Positions 1 to 8,992 of a DNA stretch of 64,000 nt are shown here, piece after piece (position 1 is the stretch's first letter; every line of letters begins with the position of its first letter). The position numbers and the translations under genes were made by a program. The DNA comes from Lysobacter sp036697405 (GTDB lineage Bacteria; Pseudomonadota; Gammaproteobacteria; Xanthomonadales; Xanthomonadaceae): positions 930,001 through 994,000 of the forward strand of contig NZ_JBAHWA010000001.1 in NCBI RefSeq assembly GCF_036697405.1. Reading direction: 5' to 3'. The notes under the pieces are model-generated. The model did not search any database, was not told the origin of the DNA, and saw only the letters and a list, made by a program, of their open reading frames with translations.

Positions 1-290
1 CGGTGATCGCTTCGGCCGTGGGCGGCAATATCGAGCTGATCGACGACGACCGCACCGGGCTGCTGTTCCGCCCCGACGACACCGAGGCATTGCGCATCGC
101 GATCTCGCGCATGGCAGACCCGTTGCTGCGCTCGCGGCTCGCGCAGGCGGCCACGCAACACGTGATCCGGCACCATAGCCCGCACGCGCTCAGTGCCGCG
201 ACATCGGCCGTCTACGAACGCTGCCTCCGGCCGCGAGGTCCCGCCGCCAACGACGCGCTCGCACGCCCCGCGCGCGGCCAGGCGAAATGA
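1..290 (+). CDS. Glycosyltransferase, C-terminal end (5' partial)
   Basis: The window opens inside this gene, and about 95 residues remain, read in the frame that begins at base 3. The visible part contains AVGGNIELI, followed by DGxTGLLF-like spacing (DDDRTGLLFRPDD) and a helical tail. This is the donor-sugar-binding end of family 4 (GT-B) glycosyltransferases, where the G-G-x-x-E-x-I segment and the following acidic loop contact the nucleotide sugar. It would add a sugar to a lipid-linked exopolysaccharide repeat unit at the inner face of the membrane. The gene ends 60 bases before a Wzy-type polymerase on the same strand, which fits a polysaccharide operon. The acceptor and sugar cannot be told from this fragment. 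Confidence 0.75.
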   Translation, partial: VIASAVGGNIELIDDDRTGLLFRPDDTEALRIAISRMADPLLRSRLAQAATQHVIRHHSPHALSAATSAVYERCLRPRGPAANDALARPARGQAK

Positions 291-350
291 ACGCCGAACT
301 CGTATCCCGGGCACATGCGACCGGCATCGCCGGCGAGGCGAACTGATCCG

Positions 351-1679
351 ATGCGTCTGCTTTATGCCATTCCTATCGTCCTTCTTCCGAATACGGCGCA
401 CCTGCCAGCGGATGTCAGCGTCGGCACTTCGGTCGCCCTGCTCGTGATCGCGATGCTCATGGGCGGGCGAGAACCCGCCTACTTGATGCGTCCTGGCTAT
501 CTCGTTCCGCCCTTGCTCGCGCTGTTCCTGGCCATGCTGATCGGCTTCATAGCGGCGCATTGGCACGACCTGGCCAATGCCGAGAAGGACTTGCGCGAAG
601 CCAAGGTCGCCGTCCTGTACCCCTTGCTGTACATCGCCTATCGCAAGTGCGGCTTGGACATGAAGCAGACCAGGCAGCTGATCCTGCTGGTGCTGCTGGT
701 CGCCGTGGGGGCAGGACTGGAAGCCGTGCTGCAGGGGCTGTCGTTCAATCTGGGCGAGTTTTCCGAGACCCAGCGTGCCACCGGCCCCTTCGGCCAGATC
801 AAGATGGCGAACCGCGCGGGCGTGTTCTTCGCGATGTTCCTGCCGATGCTGTTCGCGCCGATCCTGCAATACCGGCAGCGCCGGTGGGTGCGTTGGGCGG
901 CGTTCGCAGGCAGCGCGATCCTGGCGATGGCCATCCTGCTGACCTATTCGCGCCAGTCCTACCTGATCGGCCTGTTCTCGATCATGATCCTGCTGGTATC
1001 GCGCAGCATTCCGGCGGCGATGCTCGCCGCCCTGTTGATCGTGGCGACCTCGGCGACGTTGCTGCCCGGCAGCGTCGTCGACCGCGTCCAACAGACCCAG
1101 CAGGTCTCCGGCACCGGCTCGGTGACCCTCGACGTCAGCACCACCAGCCGTTTCTCGATCTGGAACGGCACCATCGACATGCTGCGCGACCATCCCGCCG
1201 GCGTGGGCCTGGGGCGCTTCAGCGAGCATATCGGCGATTACACCAACTACGCCGGCAAGGACGCGCACAACGGTTTCCTGCTCACCCTGGCCGAGTGCGG
1301 GCCGCTGGGGCTGCTGGCGCTGCTTTGGGTGTTCTGGCGGCTCTGGCGGCTGGCGGCTTCGCTGCGCCGCTCCGCCGCGGCCGCCGCGCCCTCGCAAGCG
1401 CGCACGCTCGAATTGGGCTTCACCTTCGCCGTCCTGTCGATGGCGCTCGGCAACCTGTACGGCAGCCCCTTCTTCGACAGCGTCATCATGGCCAACTTCT
1501 GGATCCTGTGCGGGCTGATGGAGCGCTACGGCATCATCAAGGCGCACGTGAGCCAGGAGGCGGAGATTTCCAGCACGCCCAACCCGATGCCGGTTCCGGT
1601 CGGTCAACGCTTCCCGCTCGCGGCCCGGGCGTTGCCGCGGCTTGCGGGGGCTGCGAGGGCCCGGCGCCTGTTCCGTTGA
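351..1679 (+). CDS. O-antigen ligase/Wzy-type exopolysaccharide polymerase
   Basis: A protein of 442 residues dominated by about ten hydrophobic segments, with one large periplasmic loop in the second half. The loop and the segment after it carry the pattern of the Wzy_C family: an R-x-x-x-W-x-x-x-x-x-M stretch (SRFSIWNGTIDMLRDHP), then G-x-G-x-F and H-N-x-F-L with E-x-G-x-x-G. Such proteins polymerise or ligate undecaprenyl-linked repeat units in the periplasm. The ATG at 351 is preferred because the protein then starts directly with its first membrane segment; an in-frame ATG at 315 would add 12 residues. The gene follows a glycosyltransferase, and a flippase lies further on, giving a Wzx/Wzy-type pathway. 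Polymerase and ligase cannot be distinguished from sequence alone. Confidence 0.8.
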   Translation: MRLLYAIPIVLLPNTAHLPADVSVGTSVALLVIAMLMGGREPAYLMRPGYLVPPLLALFLAMLIGFIAAHWHDLANAEKDLREAKVAVLYPLLYIAYRKCGLDMKQTRQLILLVLLVAVGAGLEAVLQGLSFNLGEFSETQRATGPFGQIKMANRAGVFFAMFLPMLFAPILQYRQRRWVRWAAFAGSAILAMAILLTYSRQSYLIGLFSIMILLVSRSIPAAMLAALLIVATSATLLPGSVVDRVQQTQQVSGTGSVTLDVSTTSRFSIWNGTIDMLRDHPAGVGLGRFSEHIGDYTNYAGKDAHNGFLLTLAECGPLGLLALLWVFWRLWRLAASLRRSAAAAAPSQARTLELGFTFAVLSMALGNLYGSPFFDSVIMANFWILCGLMERYGIIKAHVSQEAEISSTPNPMPVPVGQRFPLAARALPRLAGAARARRLFR

Positions 1680-3282
1680 GGTCCGAGCGCGGGCAAGGGG
1701 AAACAGCATCAGCATCCGCCGCCACCAATGCAGTCGTACCGGAAGCAGGCATCGGCGAACGCCACGGTTGGCGCTCGCGGCGTTTGCGTTCGCGTCCCTG
1801 ACCGCGTGCGCGGACGAAGCCGAACCCGCATCGGAACTGTGTCCATCGGGCCGTCCCGGCCGGTCCGACATCCCGATAGCGACGACGTCGGCAGGCGGAA
1901 CCACCTATTACGTTCGCGCCGACGGCGGCGATGCCCGCCAGTGCAACGGTCGCGCCGACGCCGCCTATGCCGGCGGCGGCGGCGCCGGCGATTGCGCCTG
2001 GAACAGTCCTGCCATCGCCCTACCCGCCTCCGGCCCTGCACGCATCGCCGGCGGCGACACCCTGATGATCGGCGCCGGCGCTTACCAGATCGGCAGCGGC
2101 GGGGCCATGCAGGCCGTACCCAGCGGTCCCGGCCGCGCGAATCCGACACGCGTGCTGGGCAACCCGGGCGCGGCTCCGAAGCTGATCGGCGTCGCGGGCA
2201 CGCATCGCGTGCTCAACCTGGACGGCAGTTCGAACCTGGAAATCGGCCATCTCGAAATCACCGACGGCAGCGACTGCGTCCACAGGCATCCCGACCCCGC
2301 GGCGGCCTGCACCGGCTCCATGCCCTGGGCCCGCGTAGGGCTGTACGCCCGAGCCTCGCGCAACGTCTGGCTGCATGACCTCGACATCCATGGGCTCGCG
2401 GCCCGCGGCATCAACGCCGGCGGCATCGGCGACTGGACGCTGGAGCGCGTCAAGCTCAACCGCAACGGCACAGCGGGCTGGGATGGGAACATCGGCGACG
2501 GCGGTTCCAACTCCGGCAGGATCGTCCTGCGCGACGTCGAGATCGCCTGGAACGGCTGCGGCGAACGCGTGGCCAGCGGCGAGCCGTGGGCGTGCTGGGC
2601 GCAACAGACCGGCGGTTACGGCGACGGCCTGGGCACCACCGACACCGGCGGGCAGTGGCTGATCGAAGACGCCTTCGTCCACCACAACACCTCCGACGGA
2701 CTCGACCTGCGCTATATGGACGGCGCCGACGCGACACGGGTGACGCTGCGTCGCATCCATGCCGTGGCCAATGCGGGCAACCAGGTCAAGCTGAGGGGCA
2801 ACTCCCTGATCGAGAACTCGGTGCTCGTGGGCCACTGCAGCTTCTTCAAGCGCAAGTTCTTCATGAGCGATCGCGACCTGTGCCGAGCCGATGGCAGCAC
2901 GCTGCAACTGGTGACAACCGGCCACGACAGCGCGATCGTCCGCCGCAACACCATCAGCGGCGAGGGCGCGGTGCAGATCGGCCGCAGCGAGGGCGATCCG
3001 ACCGACCGCATCAGGATCAGCGACAACCTGGTGATCGGATCGGCGTACTACCTGCAGCCCGCCAAGCTGACGGGGTTCAGCGGCGGCAAGACCTGGGCCG
3101 TCACCCAATACGCGGGCAACATCGCCTGGAACGTGCGCGACTGCCCCGGCGACACGATCTGCGATCGCAACCCCCGTCTGGCCAACATGACGCTGGCCGC
3201 CTTCGACGCCCGACCGCTCGCCGGCAGCCCCGCGAACGGCAAGGCCGGCGCGGTGGCATGCGGCAAGGCGCCGATCCACTAG
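1642..3282 (+). CDS. Right-handed beta-helix surface lipoprotein (start uncertain)
   Basis: From about residue 45 the protein has a hydrophobic stretch ending in the lipobox LTAC, then a mature domain of about 480 residues. This consists of short repeating strands rich in Asn, Gly and Asp (for example NLEIGHLEITD, GRIVLRDVEIAW), typical of right-handed parallel beta-helix (pectate-lyase-like/polysaccharide lyase) folds. It is highly similar to the protein at 5901-8111 but lacks that protein's C-terminal Ig-like domains. It is predicted to be anchored in the outer or inner membrane and to bind or trim polysaccharide. The frame opens only with a TTG at 1642, overlapping the polymerase gene. An ATG at 1728 in another frame would give a basic n-region leading into the same signal peptide, so a one-base indel near 1760 is possible. 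Confidence 0.75.
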   Translation: MRGLRGPGACSVEVRARARGNSISIRRHQCSRTGSRHRRTPRLALAAFAFASLTACADEAEPASELCPSGRPGRSDIPIATTSAGGTTYYVRADGGDARQCNGRADAAYAGGGGAGDCAWNSPAIALPASGPARIAGGDTLMIGAGAYQIGSGGAMQAVPSGPGRANPTRVLGNPGAAPKLIGVAGTHRVLNLDGSSNLEIGHLEITDGSDCVHRHPDPAAACTGSMPWARVGLYARASRNVWLHDLDIHGLAARGINAGGIGDWTLERVKLNRNGTAGWDGNIGDGGSNSGRIVLRDVEIAWNGCGERVASGEPWACWAQQTGGYGDGLGTTDTGGQWLIEDAFVHHNTSDGLDLRYMDGADATRVTLRRIHAVANAGNQVKLRGNSLIENSVLVGHCSFFKRKFFMSDRDLCRADGSTLQLVTTGHDSAIVRRNTISGEGAVQIGRSEGDPTDRIRISDNLVIGSAYYLQPAKLTGFSGGKTWAVTQYAGNIAWNVRDCPGDTICDRNPRLANMTLAAFDARPLAGSPANGKAGAVACGKAPIH

Positions 3283-3296
3283 GGGCGGACTCCAGC

Positions 3297-4676
3297 ATGG
3301 GCCTGACCGACAAGATCTACGCTCGTCTCCCGCAACGGGGCCAGGACGTCGCCGCCTCGGCGTTCGGTCTCTATCGCCATTGGCTGCGCTCGGGGCCGGG
3401 ATACGGCGAGCTCCTGCAGGGATACCGCGACCGCGACGCCTGGCCGTTCGAGAAGTTCGCCGCGTATCAGGCGGAACAACTGAAGATGCTGCTCCGCAAT
3501 GCCGCCGCCCACATTCCTTACTATCGGCTGACCTGGAGCGACGACGAAAAGGCGGCGGCGCGCGCAGGGCGCCTGTCGGAGCTTCCGCTGCTGTCCAAGG
3601 ATCCGATCCGCAGCAACCCGCTGGACTTCGCCCGCGACGACGTACGCCCGCTATTGCGCTACCGCTTCCTCACCAGCGGTTCGACCGGCACGCCGGTACA
3701 GACGCTATGGACGGCCAGGGAGGCGCGCGACGCCAGGGCGCTGCGCGAAGCGCGCTCCGCCAACTGGGCGGGGGCTTCCTTCAGCGAAGGCCGTGCGACC
3801 TTCTCCGGCCGCATCGTGGTACCCGATGCGAACAGCAACGGCCCTTTCCACCGCTACAACCGGGTGGAAAACCAGGTTTATTTTTCGGCCTTCCACCTGA
3901 GCCGCGAGAACGCCGACCAGTACGTGGAAGCGCTATGGCGCCACAAGACGCAGTGGCTGACCGGATACGCCGTGTCCTACTACCTGCTCGCGCGCCACAT
4001 CCTGGACCGCGGGCTCCGCGTTCCTCCATTGAAGGCCGTGGTGACGACCAGCGAAAAGCTCAGCCCGGACATGCGCGCGATCATGCAACGGGCTTACGGA
4101 TGCCGGGTGTTCGAGGAGTACGGGACGGTCGAGAACGCCGTCTTCGCCAGCGAATGCGCGTACCAGCGCCTGCACCTGAGCCCGGATGCGGGCGTCGTCG
4201 AGATCCTGCGCCCCGACGGTGGCGCCTGCGATCCCGGCGAAGCCGGCGAAGTCGTGGCCACCGGGTTCGTACGACGGTACCAGCCCTTCATCCGCTATCG
4301 CGTCGGCGACATCGCCTCGTGGGACCCGGAACCCTGCGCCTGCGGACGCCAGATGCCGGTACTGAAGGAAGTGCTCGGGCGGGTCGAGGATGTGGTGGTC
4401 GGACCGGACGGGCGCCAGATGGTCCGGTTCCACGGGATCTTCGTCGGCCAGGACCATATCGTCGAAGGCCAGATCGTCCAGGAAGCGTTGGACCGCATCC
4501 GCGTGAAGGTCGTGGCGGCCGCGGCTTTCGACCAGACCGACGCCGCCGACATAGAGAGGCGCGTACGCCAGCGCCTGGGAGACGTGACCGTGATCGTCGA
4601 GCCCGTCGAATCGATACCGCGATCCGCGAACGGCAAGTTCAAGGCCGTGGTGTCGCAGCTGAAGGCGAACGACTGA
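3297..4676 (+). CDS. CapK/phenylacetate-CoA ligase-like AMP-forming enzyme
   Basis: 459 residues. The adenylate-forming core is visible as LTSGSTGTPVQT near residue 125, the aromatic-rich YGTVENAVFASEC segment near 275, and a YRVGDIA-like segment near 340. A C-terminal subdomain ends in SANGKFKAVV, which contains the conserved Lys of the family. Four Cys near CACGRQ and SEC resemble the metal-binding site of the coenzyme F390 synthetase/CapK branch. Members of this branch in capsule loci are thought to activate a small acid as acyl-AMP for transfer to a sugar. The ATG at 3297 lies 12 bases after the stop of the beta-helix gene, and the stop overlaps the next gene (TGATG), so the two are translationally coupled. 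The substrate is unknown. Confidence 0.85.
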   Translation: MGLTDKIYARLPQRGQDVAASAFGLYRHWLRSGPGYGELLQGYRDRDAWPFEKFAAYQAEQLKMLLRNAAAHIPYYRLTWSDDEKAAARAGRLSELPLLSKDPIRSNPLDFARDDVRPLLRYRFLTSGSTGTPVQTLWTAREARDARALREARSANWAGASFSEGRATFSGRIVVPDANSNGPFHRYNRVENQVYFSAFHLSRENADQYVEALWRHKTQWLTGYAVSYYLLARHILDRGLRVPPLKAVVTTSEKLSPDMRAIMQRAYGCRVFEEYGTVENAVFASECAYQRLHLSPDAGVVEILRPDGGACDPGEAGEVVATGFVRRYQPFIRYRVGDIASWDPEPCACGRQMPVLKEVLGRVEDVVVGPDGRQMVRFHGIFVGQDHIVEGQIVQEALDRIRVKVVAAAAFDQTDAADIERRVRQRLGDVTVIVEPVESIPRSANGKFKAVVSQLKAND

Positions 4677-5347
4677 TGGACGACAGCCTGCGTCCGTCTA
4701 ACCAGGCGTCGGGGATCGGCGACGCATCCTCGCAACGCCCGCAGGCGGGACAAGCCATGACGTTTGCGCAATACCGGTTCCTGCTGCTTTCGGATCTGTA
4801 CCGGATCACCGGACACTCGAAGCGGGCCTCGCTGCTTCGCTACGTCTTCCACGGCGAATCGTACCGATACAACTTCTGGATGCGCACCTGCGCATACGCG
4901 AAGAGCCGGCCCCTGCTGCGCTACACGCTCTATCCGTTCGCGCGGCTGGTGCTCGGGCACCTGGTCTACAAATTGGGAATTTCCATCCCTGCCGGCACCT
5001 CCATCGGCAGCGGCTTCTACATCGGCCACTTCGGCGGCATCGTCGTCAGCCAGAAGGCCACGATCGGCCGCAACTGCAACATTTCCCAGGGCGTGACGAT
5101 CGGGCGGGCGAACCGCGGCAGGAATCAGGGCTATCCGGTCCTGGGGGACAACATCTACATCGGTCCCGGGGCGGTGATCGCCGGCAGCGTCCGTATCGGC
5201 AACAACGTCGCGATCGGCGCCAACTGCGTGGTCACGACGGACATCCCGGACGACTCGGTCGTGGTCGGCGTGCCGGGCAGGATCATTTCCCAGGAAGGCT
5301 CGGCCGGTTACGTCAACAGGACCGATTACGACGACAAGTTCGGCTAG
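4676..5347 (+). CDS. Serine acetyltransferase-like hexapeptide-repeat transferase
   Basis: 223 residues. After an N-terminal helical region, residues ~95-215 form a left-handed beta-helix with hexapeptide repeats ([IV]-G-x-x-x-x), including GTSIGSGFYIGHFGGIVVS, ATIGRNCNISQGVTIG and GDNIYIGPGAVIAGSV. The His in GHFGG is the expected catalytic base of the CysE-like group. In exopolysaccharide loci such enzymes O-acetylate sugar units from acetyl-CoA in the cytoplasm. The ATG at 4676 overlaps the stop of the CapK-like gene; an internal ATG at 4757 (MTFAQYRF) is an alternative that removes a low-complexity leader. The pairing with CapK suggests joint decoration of the polymer. A role in cysteine synthesis is less likely in this context. 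Confidence 0.85.
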   Translation: MDDSLRPSNQASGIGDASSQRPQAGQAMTFAQYRFLLLSDLYRITGHSKRASLLRYVFHGESYRYNFWMRTCAYAKSRPLLRYTLYPFARLVLGHLVYKLGISIPAGTSIGSGFYIGHFGGIVVSQKATIGRNCNISQGVTIGRANRGRNQGYPVLGDNIYIGPGAVIAGSVRIGNNVAIGANCVVTTDIPDDSVVVGVPGRIISQEGSAGYVNRTDYDDKFG

Positions 5348-5900
5348 GGCCGGACCGCCTTTTCGCCGCCCAAAATCGGCGGCGCACCGCCGATCGCGAA
5401 CCCGCCCTGGCCGCGCCTCGTGCCGGCCGAGCGGGGGCGTCTGCGTCCGCCAAAACGTCCGACGAGACGGCCATTCAGGCCGCTGTCTCAGCACAAAATG
5501 CGACGCAACCACCCCAGACCTAGTCAGCCAAATCGGCGGCGCGTGAAGGCATGCCGGTTCCTTGGCACGCTCTATTCCGGGTCAGTCGGGGGCGGCTCCT
5601 CCGCGACCCCGCCGTAGCGCGCTTAAGCTCGCAGCGGCCGAATCGGGCCGCGACTTTGCGCAAACAGGGCAGCGGAACCCCTGTTCAGCATTTATGTCCC
5701 AGAACCCCAGCTGAATATGACCAGCCGCGTCAGGTTCTGCGTCACAAAAGACGCTCTTGGTCGATCTCTGACGCGTGAAGATCGCGTGAACTGTGACGTA
5801 GCGCACAAAACACCCTTCCCCCCGTCCCTAGCATCCGCCCCCGGCCACAAAGGAGGTGCCACCACATCCCATCCCGAACCCTACGGAGTTGCAAGACTAA
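5348..5900 (+). promoter_or_regulatory. Non-coding leader of the second beta-helix gene
   Basis: 553 bases between the acetyltransferase and the second beta-helix gene. No convincing gene was found. The second half is less GC-rich, contains a CRP/Clp-like palindrome (listed separately), and has a strong AAAGGAGGTG about 45 bases before the annotated ATG. The ATG itself is preceded by the weaker ACGGAG. The long leader is consistent with its own promoter for the downstream gene. Confidence 0.45.
5792..5807 (+). promoter_or_regulatory. CRP/Clp-like palindromic site
   Basis: TGTGACGTAGCGCACA reads TGTG-N8-CACA, close to the TGTGA-N6-TCACA consensus of the CRP family. In Xanthomonadaceae the family member Clp controls exopolysaccharide and extracellular enzyme genes. 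The site lies 94 bases before the ATG of the second beta-helix protein. Binding is inferred from the palindrome only. Confidence 0.4.
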
Positions 5901-8111
5901 ATGTCCCCATCCCCCCTTCGCAGCCGCAAGCTGCCCAGAGCCCTCCTTTCGTTCCTGCTTCCCTCGCTTGGCTTTGCCGCTATCGGCTCCGCCCAAGCCG
6001 CAACCTTCTACGTCCGCACCGATGGTGGCGATGCCGCCCAGTGCACCGGCCGCGCCGATGCGGCCTATCCCGGCAGCGGAACCGCCCAGGCCTGCGCCTG
6101 GAAGAACCCCAATATCGCCATGCCCTCCTCGGGTAGCGCGCGCATCGTGGGCGGCGACACCCTGATGATCGGCGCCGGCAGCTTCCAGATCGGCAGCGGC
6201 GGTTACATGCAGAAAGTCCCGAGCGGTCCGACCGCGTCCTCGCGCACCCGCATCCTCGGCAAGGCCGGCACCAAGCTGGTCGGCGTCGCCGGCACCCACC
6301 GCGTGCTCAATCTCGACGGCAGCTCGAACGTCGAGATCGGCAATCTCGAAATCACCGACAACAGCGACTGCGTCTACAACCACTCCAATGCCGCAGCGAC
6401 CTGCACCAGCGCCATGGCCTGGGCGCGCGTGGGCGTGTACGCCACCGCCTCGAACAACGTGTGGATACATGACGTGAACGTGCACGGCATGGCGGCGCGT
6501 GGCTTCAACGCCGGCGGCCTGTCCAACTGGACCCTCGAACGCGTCAAGATGAACAAGAACGGCAGCGCCGGCTGGGACGGCAACGTCGGCACCGGTTCGA
6601 ACTCGGGCCAGATGGTCATGCGCGACATCGAGATCGGCTGGAACGGCTGCGGCGAGCGCGTCGCCACCGGCGAGCCGTGGGCCTGCTGGGCGCAGACCAC
6701 CGGCGGCTACGGCGACGGTTTCGGTACCGTCGACACCGGCGGCCAATGGCTGATCGAAGACGCCTTCGTCCATCACAACACCTCCGACGGCCTCGACCTG
6801 CGTTACATGGACGGCGCGGACACGACCAACGTGACGCTGCGCCGCATCTACTCGGTCGCCAACGCCGGCAACCAGGTCAAGATCAAGGGCAACTCGCTGA
6901 TCGAGAACTCGGTCCTGGTCGGCAACTGCACCTATTTCCACGGCAAGTACTACATGGCCGAGGGCGATCTGTGCCGCGCCTACGGCAGCACGCTGCTGCT
7001 GATCCTGACCGGCAACGACACCGCGACCGTGCGCCACAACACCATCGCCGGCGAAGGCGATGCGCAGATCGCCTATGGCGAAGGCGCCTCCAGCGACAAG
7101 GTCAACATCCAGAACAACCTGGTGGTCGGCTTCCCGTACTACGCCAACAGCTCCACGGCGACGCTGTTCAGCGGCGGCAGCGCTCCGGCGGCCAAGACCT
7201 TCTCCGGCAACATGGCCTGGAAGGTGCGCACCTGCCAGACGGGAACCACCTGCACCCAGGACCCGAAGCTGACCAACATGACCCTGGCTGCCTTCGATGC
7301 CGAACCGCTCGCCGGCAGCCCGGTGACCGACAAGGCCCCGACGATCAGCGGCGTATCCACCGACTTCGTCCTGCAGCCGCGTCCCTCGGGCGCCGCCAAC
7401 GACGTGGGCGCCTACGAGGTCCAGGCCGGCTCCACCCCTCCGCCGCCGACTCCGACCTGCACCCGCGCGGCGCCGACCCTGACCATGACGGGCCCGACCG
7501 CCGCGGTCACCGCCGGCACCGAGAACCGCTACACGCTGAACCTGAAGAACAACGACAGCAGTGCCTGCGCCAGCACCTCGTTCGCCCTCGCCCGCAGCGT
7601 TCCCAGCGGCTGGACGGGCGAGCTGTCGACGACCGCGATCGCGCTTTCTCCCGGCGCCAGCGGCACCGCGACCCTTGCCGTGATGTCCAAGACCACGGCC
7701 ACCGCCGGCAACTACGGCATCGGCGCGGGTGCCAGCAGCGCCAACGGCACGATCCATACCGCCAACGCCTCGGCCATTTATGCCGTCGGCGCCGCCGCCG
7801 CTACCGGCCTGACCGAAACCGTCAGCACCAGCAAGGCCAGCTACAAGGCCGGCGAAGTCGTGTCCATCACCGCCCGCGTCCTCAAGAACGGCGTGGCGGT
7901 CTCGGGCGCCAACGTCGCGTTCGACGCGCTGAAGCCCAACGGCGTCAACCATGTGATCCTGAGCGCCACCACCGACGCCAACGGTTATGCCCGCGTGTCC
8001 TTCACCTCCGGCACGGGTCCCAGCTCGATCGGCACCTACAAGCTGTCGGCCGTGGCCACCTCCGGCAGCCTGAAGAGTACGGCGACCACGACCTTCTCGG
8101 TCTACAAGTAA
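5901..8111 (+). CDS. Secreted right-handed beta-helix protein with Ig-like C-terminus
   Basis: 736 residues. A Sec signal peptide (basic start, hydrophobic LLSFLLPSLGFAAIG, cleavage near AQAA) is followed by a beta-helix domain to about residue 510 that is closely similar to the lipoprotein at 1642-3282. A proline linker (STPPPPTP) follows. Then come an alpha-galactosidase NEW3-like domain (~520-630) and a bacterial Ig-like domain (~640-736; YKAGEVVSITARV, TDANGYARVSF). Such architecture fits an extracellular polysaccharide-binding or lyase protein. The gene has its own long leader with a Clp-like site, and a strong terminator 20 bases after the stop, so it is probably monocistronic. Catalytic residues cannot be assigned without a structure. 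Confidence 0.85.
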   Translation: MSPSPLRSRKLPRALLSFLLPSLGFAAIGSAQAATFYVRTDGGDAAQCTGRADAAYPGSGTAQACAWKNPNIAMPSSGSARIVGGDTLMIGAGSFQIGSGGYMQKVPSGPTASSRTRILGKAGTKLVGVAGTHRVLNLDGSSNVEIGNLEITDNSDCVYNHSNAAATCTSAMAWARVGVYATASNNVWIHDVNVHGMAARGFNAGGLSNWTLERVKMNKNGSAGWDGNVGTGSNSGQMVMRDIEIGWNGCGERVATGEPWACWAQTTGGYGDGFGTVDTGGQWLIEDAFVHHNTSDGLDLRYMDGADTTNVTLRRIYSVANAGNQVKIKGNSLIENSVLVGNCTYFHGKYYMAEGDLCRAYGSTLLLILTGNDTATVRHNTIAGEGDAQIAYGEGASSDKVNIQNNLVVGFPYYANSSTATLFSGGSAPAAKTFSGNMAWKVRTCQTGTTCTQDPKLTNMTLAAFDAEPLAGSPVTDKAPTISGVSTDFVLQPRPSGAANDVGAYEVQAGSTPPPPTPTCTRAAPTLTMTGPTAAVTAGTENRYTLNLKNNDSSACASTSFALARSVPSGWTGELSTTAIALSPGASGTATLAVMSKTTATAGNYGIGAGASSANGTIHTANASAIYAVGAAAATGLTETVSTSKASYKAGEVVSITARVLKNGVAVSGANVAFDALKPNGVNHVILSATTDANGYARVSFTSGTGPSSIGTYKLSAVATSGSLKSTATTTFSVYK

Positions 8112-8132
8112 GCATCCGCAGCGACCCGACGA

Positions 8133-8164
8133 AGAGCCCCGGATTTCCGGGGCTCTTTTTTTTT
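8133..8164 (+). terminator. Rho-independent terminator
   Basis: A perfect 10-bp stem AGAGCCCCGG/CCGGGGCTCT with loop ATTT, followed by a run of eight or more T. It closes the plus-strand block after the second beta-helix gene. The next genes run on the opposite strand. Confidence 0.93.
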
Positions 8165-8226
8165 GCGACGCGTGACGCGCCGCTCGTCGGAGGGATGGCC
8201 TCAGCGCGGCCTAGCGAGCGCGCGCT

Positions 8227-8991
8227 TCATGGATGCGCGGGCTCCTCGCGCCGATGGCGCCAGCGGTAGTACGCCAGCCCCGCCCACTCGTGCAGGGCCA
8301 GCTCCGTGTTGGCCAGCGCACTGGTTCGCGGAATCAGCGCCCATGGCAGGCGCGAAGGCAAGCCGCGCGCATCCGCGCCCAGCGGGCACACTTCGAAGCC
8401 CGCACCGGCGAACGCCGCGCGAGCGCGCGGCATGTGGATCAACGAAGTCACCAGCACGATGCGCCGCGGCAGCGGCGGCGACAGGCGTGCGGCATGACGA
8501 GCGTTTTCCCAGGTATCGTCGGATTGGCTTTCCACGCGCAGGGCCGTCGCTGGCACGCCCTGCATTCGTGCGTACGCCGCCATCAGTTCGGCGACGGCGA
8601 CGCCTCCGCGCGGCCCACCGCCCTCCAGCACGAGCACGCGCCCTTCGCGCGCGCGCCACCACGCGACCGCGCGATCCATGCGTCGCCGAGAAGCCAGGTT
8701 GAGCACCGAAAAATCGCCATGGCTGCGTGGGCGACCGTCGGTGCCGCCGCCCAGCACGACGGCGACCGATGGCGCTGCGTTCCGGCAGGCGAGCGGCGCC
8801 GCGAGCGGCGCTTGCAGCGGCTTCACCAGCAGGTTGGCCGCAAGCGGCGTCATGGCCGCTAGCGCGGCGGCCGCCAGCGCAACGGCCGCGATCAACGGCC
8901 AGCGGCGGCGCCGGCGGCGATGCCACGCCCAGGGCGTCGCCACGCCCGCGAGCAACAACCATGCGAGCGGCGATAGCAGCCAGGTCGTCAC
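8227..8991 (-). CDS. YdcF/SanA-like DUF218 membrane protein
   Basis: 254 residues. Two hydrophobic segments lie near the N-terminus (~3-22 and ~30-55), followed by a DUF218 domain of Rossmann-like type. Visible family elements are VVLGGGTDGRP, a central R-x-x-R/A-W-W region, SQSDDTWENA (the conserved S-x-x-T-x-E-N) and RIVLVTSLIHMPRA. DUF218 proteins such as SanA, YdcF and ElyC act in cell-envelope and lipid-carrier-linked processes. The start is a GTG one base after the stop of the flippase, so it is in an operon with it. Its place here suggests help with undecaprenyl-linked intermediates. That role is inference from neighbourhood. Confidence 0.8.
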   Translation of the reverse strand: MTTWLLSPLAWLLLAGVATPWAWHRRRRRRWPLIAAVALAAAALAAMTPLAANLLVKPLQAPLAAPLACRNAAPSVAVVLGGGTDGRPRSHGDFSVLNLASRRRMDRAVAWWRAREGRVLVLEGGGPRGGVAVAELMAAYARMQGVPATALRVESQSDDTWENARHAARLSPPLPRRIVLVTSLIHMPRARAAFAGAGFEVCPLGADARGLPSRLPWALIPRTSALANTELALHEWAGLAYYRWRHRREEPAHP

Positions 8992-8992
8992 C

